A stretch of DNA of 64,000 nt, taken from positions 49,473,116 through 49,537,115 of the forward strand of contig NC_088301.1 of the NCBI RefSeq assembly GCF_032854445.1. Direction: 5' to 3'. Below, piece after piece: positions 60,330 to 64,000 of this stretch. The stretch comes from Liolophura sinensis. Its lineage: Eukaryota; Mollusca; Polyplacophora; Chitonida; Chitonidae. The notes under the pieces were generated by a model. That model searched no databases. It was given only the letters and a program-made list of their open reading frames with translations, and was not told where the DNA came from. Position 1 is the stretch's first letter; each line of letters starts with the position of its first letter. The translations under genes and the position numbers were made by a program.

Positions 60330-62260
60330 TCACAATCAGAGCATCAATGGCAAAACAGACAGTCATATTTGGCAAGTCTTTAATAAGCTTATTGGCAAGC
60401 TTTTTATAAATCATTGCAAGACAGAAACACACACAACAGCATCAGTCACAGCACTGACACGCCACATTTGGTAAGCATTTCATAAATCATTTCATCACAG
60501 ACAGACACACCACAGCGTCACATTTGACACACCATTTATAAATCATTTCATCACAGAAACACACACCACAGCGTCACATCTGGTAAGCATTTTATACATC
60601 ATTTCATCACAGACAGACACACCACAACGTCACAATTGACAAACCATTGAGAAATGAATTCAACACAGAAACACACACCACAGCGTCACATTTGACACAC
60701 CATTTATAAATCATTCCAAAACAGACAGACACACCACAGCGTCACATTTGACACACCAATTATAAATCATTTCAACACAGGCAGACACACCACAGCGTCA
60801 CATTTGACACACCATTTAGAAATGAATTCAACACAGACAGACACACCACTAAGTCACATTTGACAAACCATTTAGAAATAATTTCAACACAGGCAGACAC
60901 AATACAGCATCACATTTGACAAACCATTTATAAATCATTTCAACACAGATAGACACACCACAACGTCACATTTGGCACACCATTTAGAAATGATTTCAAC
61001 ACAGACAGACACACCACTAAGTCACATTTGACAAACCATTTATAAATCATTTCAACACAGAAAGACACACCACAGCGCCACATTTGACAAACCATTTAGA
61101 AATCATTTCAACACACAAACACACACCACAACGTCACATTTGACAAACCATTTAGAAATGAATTCAACACAGACAGACGCACCACAGCGTCACATCTGAC
61201 AAACCATTTATAAATCATTTCAACACAGACAGACACACCACAGCGTCACATTTGACAAACCATTTAGAAATGAATTCAACACAGAAAGACGCGCCACTAC
61301 ATCTGTGGCAAACAGACACGCCACACTTGGCAAGCTTTTCATAAATAAGTGCATGACAGACACACACCACAGCATCAGTGGCAAAACAGACACGCCACAC
61401 TTGGCAAGCTTTTCATAAATAAGTGCATGACAAACACACACACACCACAGCATCAGTGGCAACACAGACACGCCACACTTGGCAAGCTTTTCATAAATAA
61501 GTGCATGACAAACACACACACACCACAGCATCAGTGGCAACACAGACACGCCACACTAGGCAAGCTTTTCATAAATAAGTGCATGACAAACACACACACA
61601 CCACAGCATCAGTGGCAACACAGACACGCCACACTTGGCAAGCTTTTCATAAATAAGTGCATGACAAACACACACACACACCACAGCATCAGACACGCCA
61701 CACTTGGCAAGCTTTTCATAAATAAGTGCATGACAAACACACACACACCACAGCATCAGTGGCAACACAGACACGCCACACTAGGCAAGCTTTTCATAAA
61801 TAAGTGCATGACAGACACACACACCACAGCATCAGTGGCAACACAATAAAAACTTCCAATAAATTGCTTTAAAAAAAACACTCAAAACATCAATGGCAAC
61901 ACAGACTGGCCAAATGAATACAGATTTTTTTATAAATCATTGGATGATAGAGATACACACCGTATAGCAACCATGGGAACACAGACATGCCCCTTTTTGA
62001 CAAGCTGTATACATGAGAGACAGATTCCACACAGCAATGCAGACGTGCCAAATGTGGCCAGTCTTTTTATAAATCACTTCACGACAGAAATACATGCCGC
62101 GGAATCAGTGGCAACACAGACACGCCACATTTGGCAAGCTTTCAATAAATCACTTCCAGTCAAGCACTCAAAGCATCAAGGCCACCGCAAACACGCCAAA
62201 TGAAGCCATTTTTTAAATGTAAATCATTGCATGACAGAAATACACACCATATACACACAC
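60330..62260. repeat. Satellite array of related 56-bp and 78-bp units
   Basis: From about 60440 to 61310 the unit is 56 bp (CACCACAGCGTCACATTTG, ACCATTTATAAATCATTTC), some 15 copies. From 61311 to 61850 the unit is 78 bp (starts of CACGCCACAC at 61391, 61469, 61547, 61625 and 61772), with one shortened 69-bp unit. Diverged units continue to 62260. The 78-bp form carries about 22 extra bases, CATCAGTGGCAACACAGACA, between the shared halves. Open frames across the 78-bp part (plus 61349-61849) are periodic by-products. Confidence 0.95.
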
Positions 62261-62264
62261 GTTT

Positions 62265-64000
62265 AAAAAGCTTTTTATAAATAAAACTCGCGGATATGCT
62301 TTAGTGCAGACGTCTTTCACATAGTATCGCATATTTGACAGGTTACACAAGGGACAAACCGGACATTGGCACACATAACGAAAAATATCAGGTAAAGTTT
62401 TTGTGTATAATTTTACACACTGACATCAGTTTGGGAGAAACTTAAAATAACTGTCGCACGATTTGTCATGCGTTAATATACTGTTGTGTGTTAGGAAATA
62501 CCTGAACATAACAACGCTAAATTCTTGTATTACGGTAATATGTGCAGGGTTAAAGGTTATCCAGGGCATTAGAAAAGTTGGTATTGTCCCCATAGTACAA
62601 TAAACATCGCATACCATATCCTCGCAAAGCTAGGCAATTTCCCTTTCCCCATTCAAAATTTCCAACTTGAAGAATCGCCTTCTGTATTAATCGTAAATAT
62701 TCATTATCGTTATATGTGTATACCATAATATAATTTGACATAACTGACCGACATTAGTCACTCATATCTTATTGAACTATTTTATCAGCTCGCTCAAAGG
62801 ACTGATTCGTTGCTTTTGGACTACGCCCAAGGTGGGTTCCCAAGGACCACCTAATATACAGATACTGAGTAAAGCTTGCCTATCTCCGCATGTGCCGACA
62901 ATATGAGAGCAAGACCGCCTTCTGAGGGAGACAGCATCCCGAGGGACCCTTGCCGCTAACTTTTCTGTTTTCTTTTCGTTTGATACTTTCCAGATTTTAA
63001 CGTTGAATTTTGGTTGACACAAAATCTACCGTTTTGACAGATTCACTTGCTTTCCGTCCATATAGCTGCTTCAAGCAGACCCGCCCGAGTCTGACAGTGA
63101 TTTTCCATAGGTCTACCGTAATCTATTTTCAACACTGTGCGACCTGAAAAGACAACGTATAAAATATATGTAAGCAAACTCTAGTTCATGTCAAAAGGTC
63201 TTATCAGTTAAAGTTGAAAATAAAAAAGTACACAAATTAGAATGGAATAATTAAAACTTTTTTGGGGGGTTTCATTTCATTTTTGATTTGTCTCTGACGA
63301 ACTTTGTAACCCTACCTATTTATTGGAATATATTACGTCAATTCAAGGTTAAAGCTTTGTTTATGGTTATTATTGACATTGCAAAGCTATTTTTGCACAT
63401 TGACGATGATGGAAAAGACGATAAGCTGTGATTAAATAGGTCTTAGGAAAGATAGTTCATCCAATCACGCCAATGATCTTTGGAAAAAAATTGTTTTGGA
63501 TTAAGGATCCTTGTTCCTGCTTGTTATCTTTTATACAAGACAAATAACAACGTCACACTGGTATGCGACTCTAATGCACTGTACAGGTGTATGTATATAA
63601 ATCGGTTGTTTTGACACAGTTTAACTTTTTGTGTTCTTCAGCTTTAACGAATGTGTCGTCCGAGCGGTTACTATAGAGAGTCGAAGTTGGTCGTTCTGAC
63701 GTATTACCTCGAAGAGACACAAGTTTGCAAAAATTAGTCAAAGGCTCTTTGTTGTGTTGTATTAAATTCGAGACCACTTGGTCTCTGCCAATGACGAACC
63801 AGTAAATTACCAAAGGTCTCTTACACCCGAGAAACTCATTTAAGTGAAAATCATTTAAGTAGTGCGTTAACCAACAAATAAATCAAGTCAAATCAATCAA
63901 TCAGTCAACCAAACAATCATGATACTCTCTCAGTATATGCTGTATCTGCTGATACCAAACCGAAACATGCTTGGTCGAGCTCTTCAACAAGCTGTTGTTT
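62265..64000. other. No gene recognised
   Basis: Unique AT-rich sequence to the window end. Short open frames only. CAATCAATCAGTCAACCAAAC near 63890-63915 is simple sequence. Confidence 0.5.

Noticed and set aside
61349-61849. 166-codon plus frame of 26-residue repeats
   Set aside because: Produced by the 78-bp unit being a multiple of three; the opposite strand is open too.

Overview
The window is animal nuclear DNA: AT-rich, intron-dense and full of decayed retroelements and minisatellites. The short interspersed elements (tRNA-like heads, tails reading TATTCTTGAGTACGGCG followed by AATAAATAAATA) resemble those I know from molluscs, so a mollusc or related lophotrochozoan is the best guess. 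I cannot name a species.

One gene is certain: urocanate hydratase (urocanase, UROC1 type) on the minus strand, from the ATG at 19322-19324 to the TAG at 3518-3520. It has 21 coding exons that splice into about 677 residues, essentially the length of vertebrate UROC1 and aligned with it end to end. Two junctions deserve attention. Exon 4 carries one base too many in a T6 run. Intron 9 is best explained as a GC-AG intron. The enzyme performs the second step of histidine breakdown; no other gene of that pathway is visible here.

The introns and flanks hold mobile-element debris: two LINE reverse-transcriptase remnants (3838-4440 plus strand, 7170-7860 minus strand), tRNA-derived SINEs, and two interspersed repeat families, called A and B here, that I do not recognise. 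There is also a perfect 26-bp inverted-repeat foldback (18154-18230) and a 27-bp minisatellite in intron 9. At the left end (1183-1680) lies a Crypton-type tyrosine recombinase C-terminus.

From about 20 kb to 64 kb I find no convincing host exon. The structured parts are tandem repeats: a composite satellite at 23.1-24.0 kb; a 1.6-kb array of 21-bp units with 42-bp and 84-bp higher-order periods at 34.2-35.8 kb; 56-bp units at 39.4 kb; 30-bp units at 55.2 kb; 28-bp units inside a local duplication at 59.0-59.6 kb; and a 1.9-kb array at 60.3-62.3 kb in which 56-bp and 78-bp units appear to be two forms of one ancestral unit. The longest open frames in the right half come from these arrays, because 21, 30 and 78 bp are multiples of three; I do not treat them as genes.
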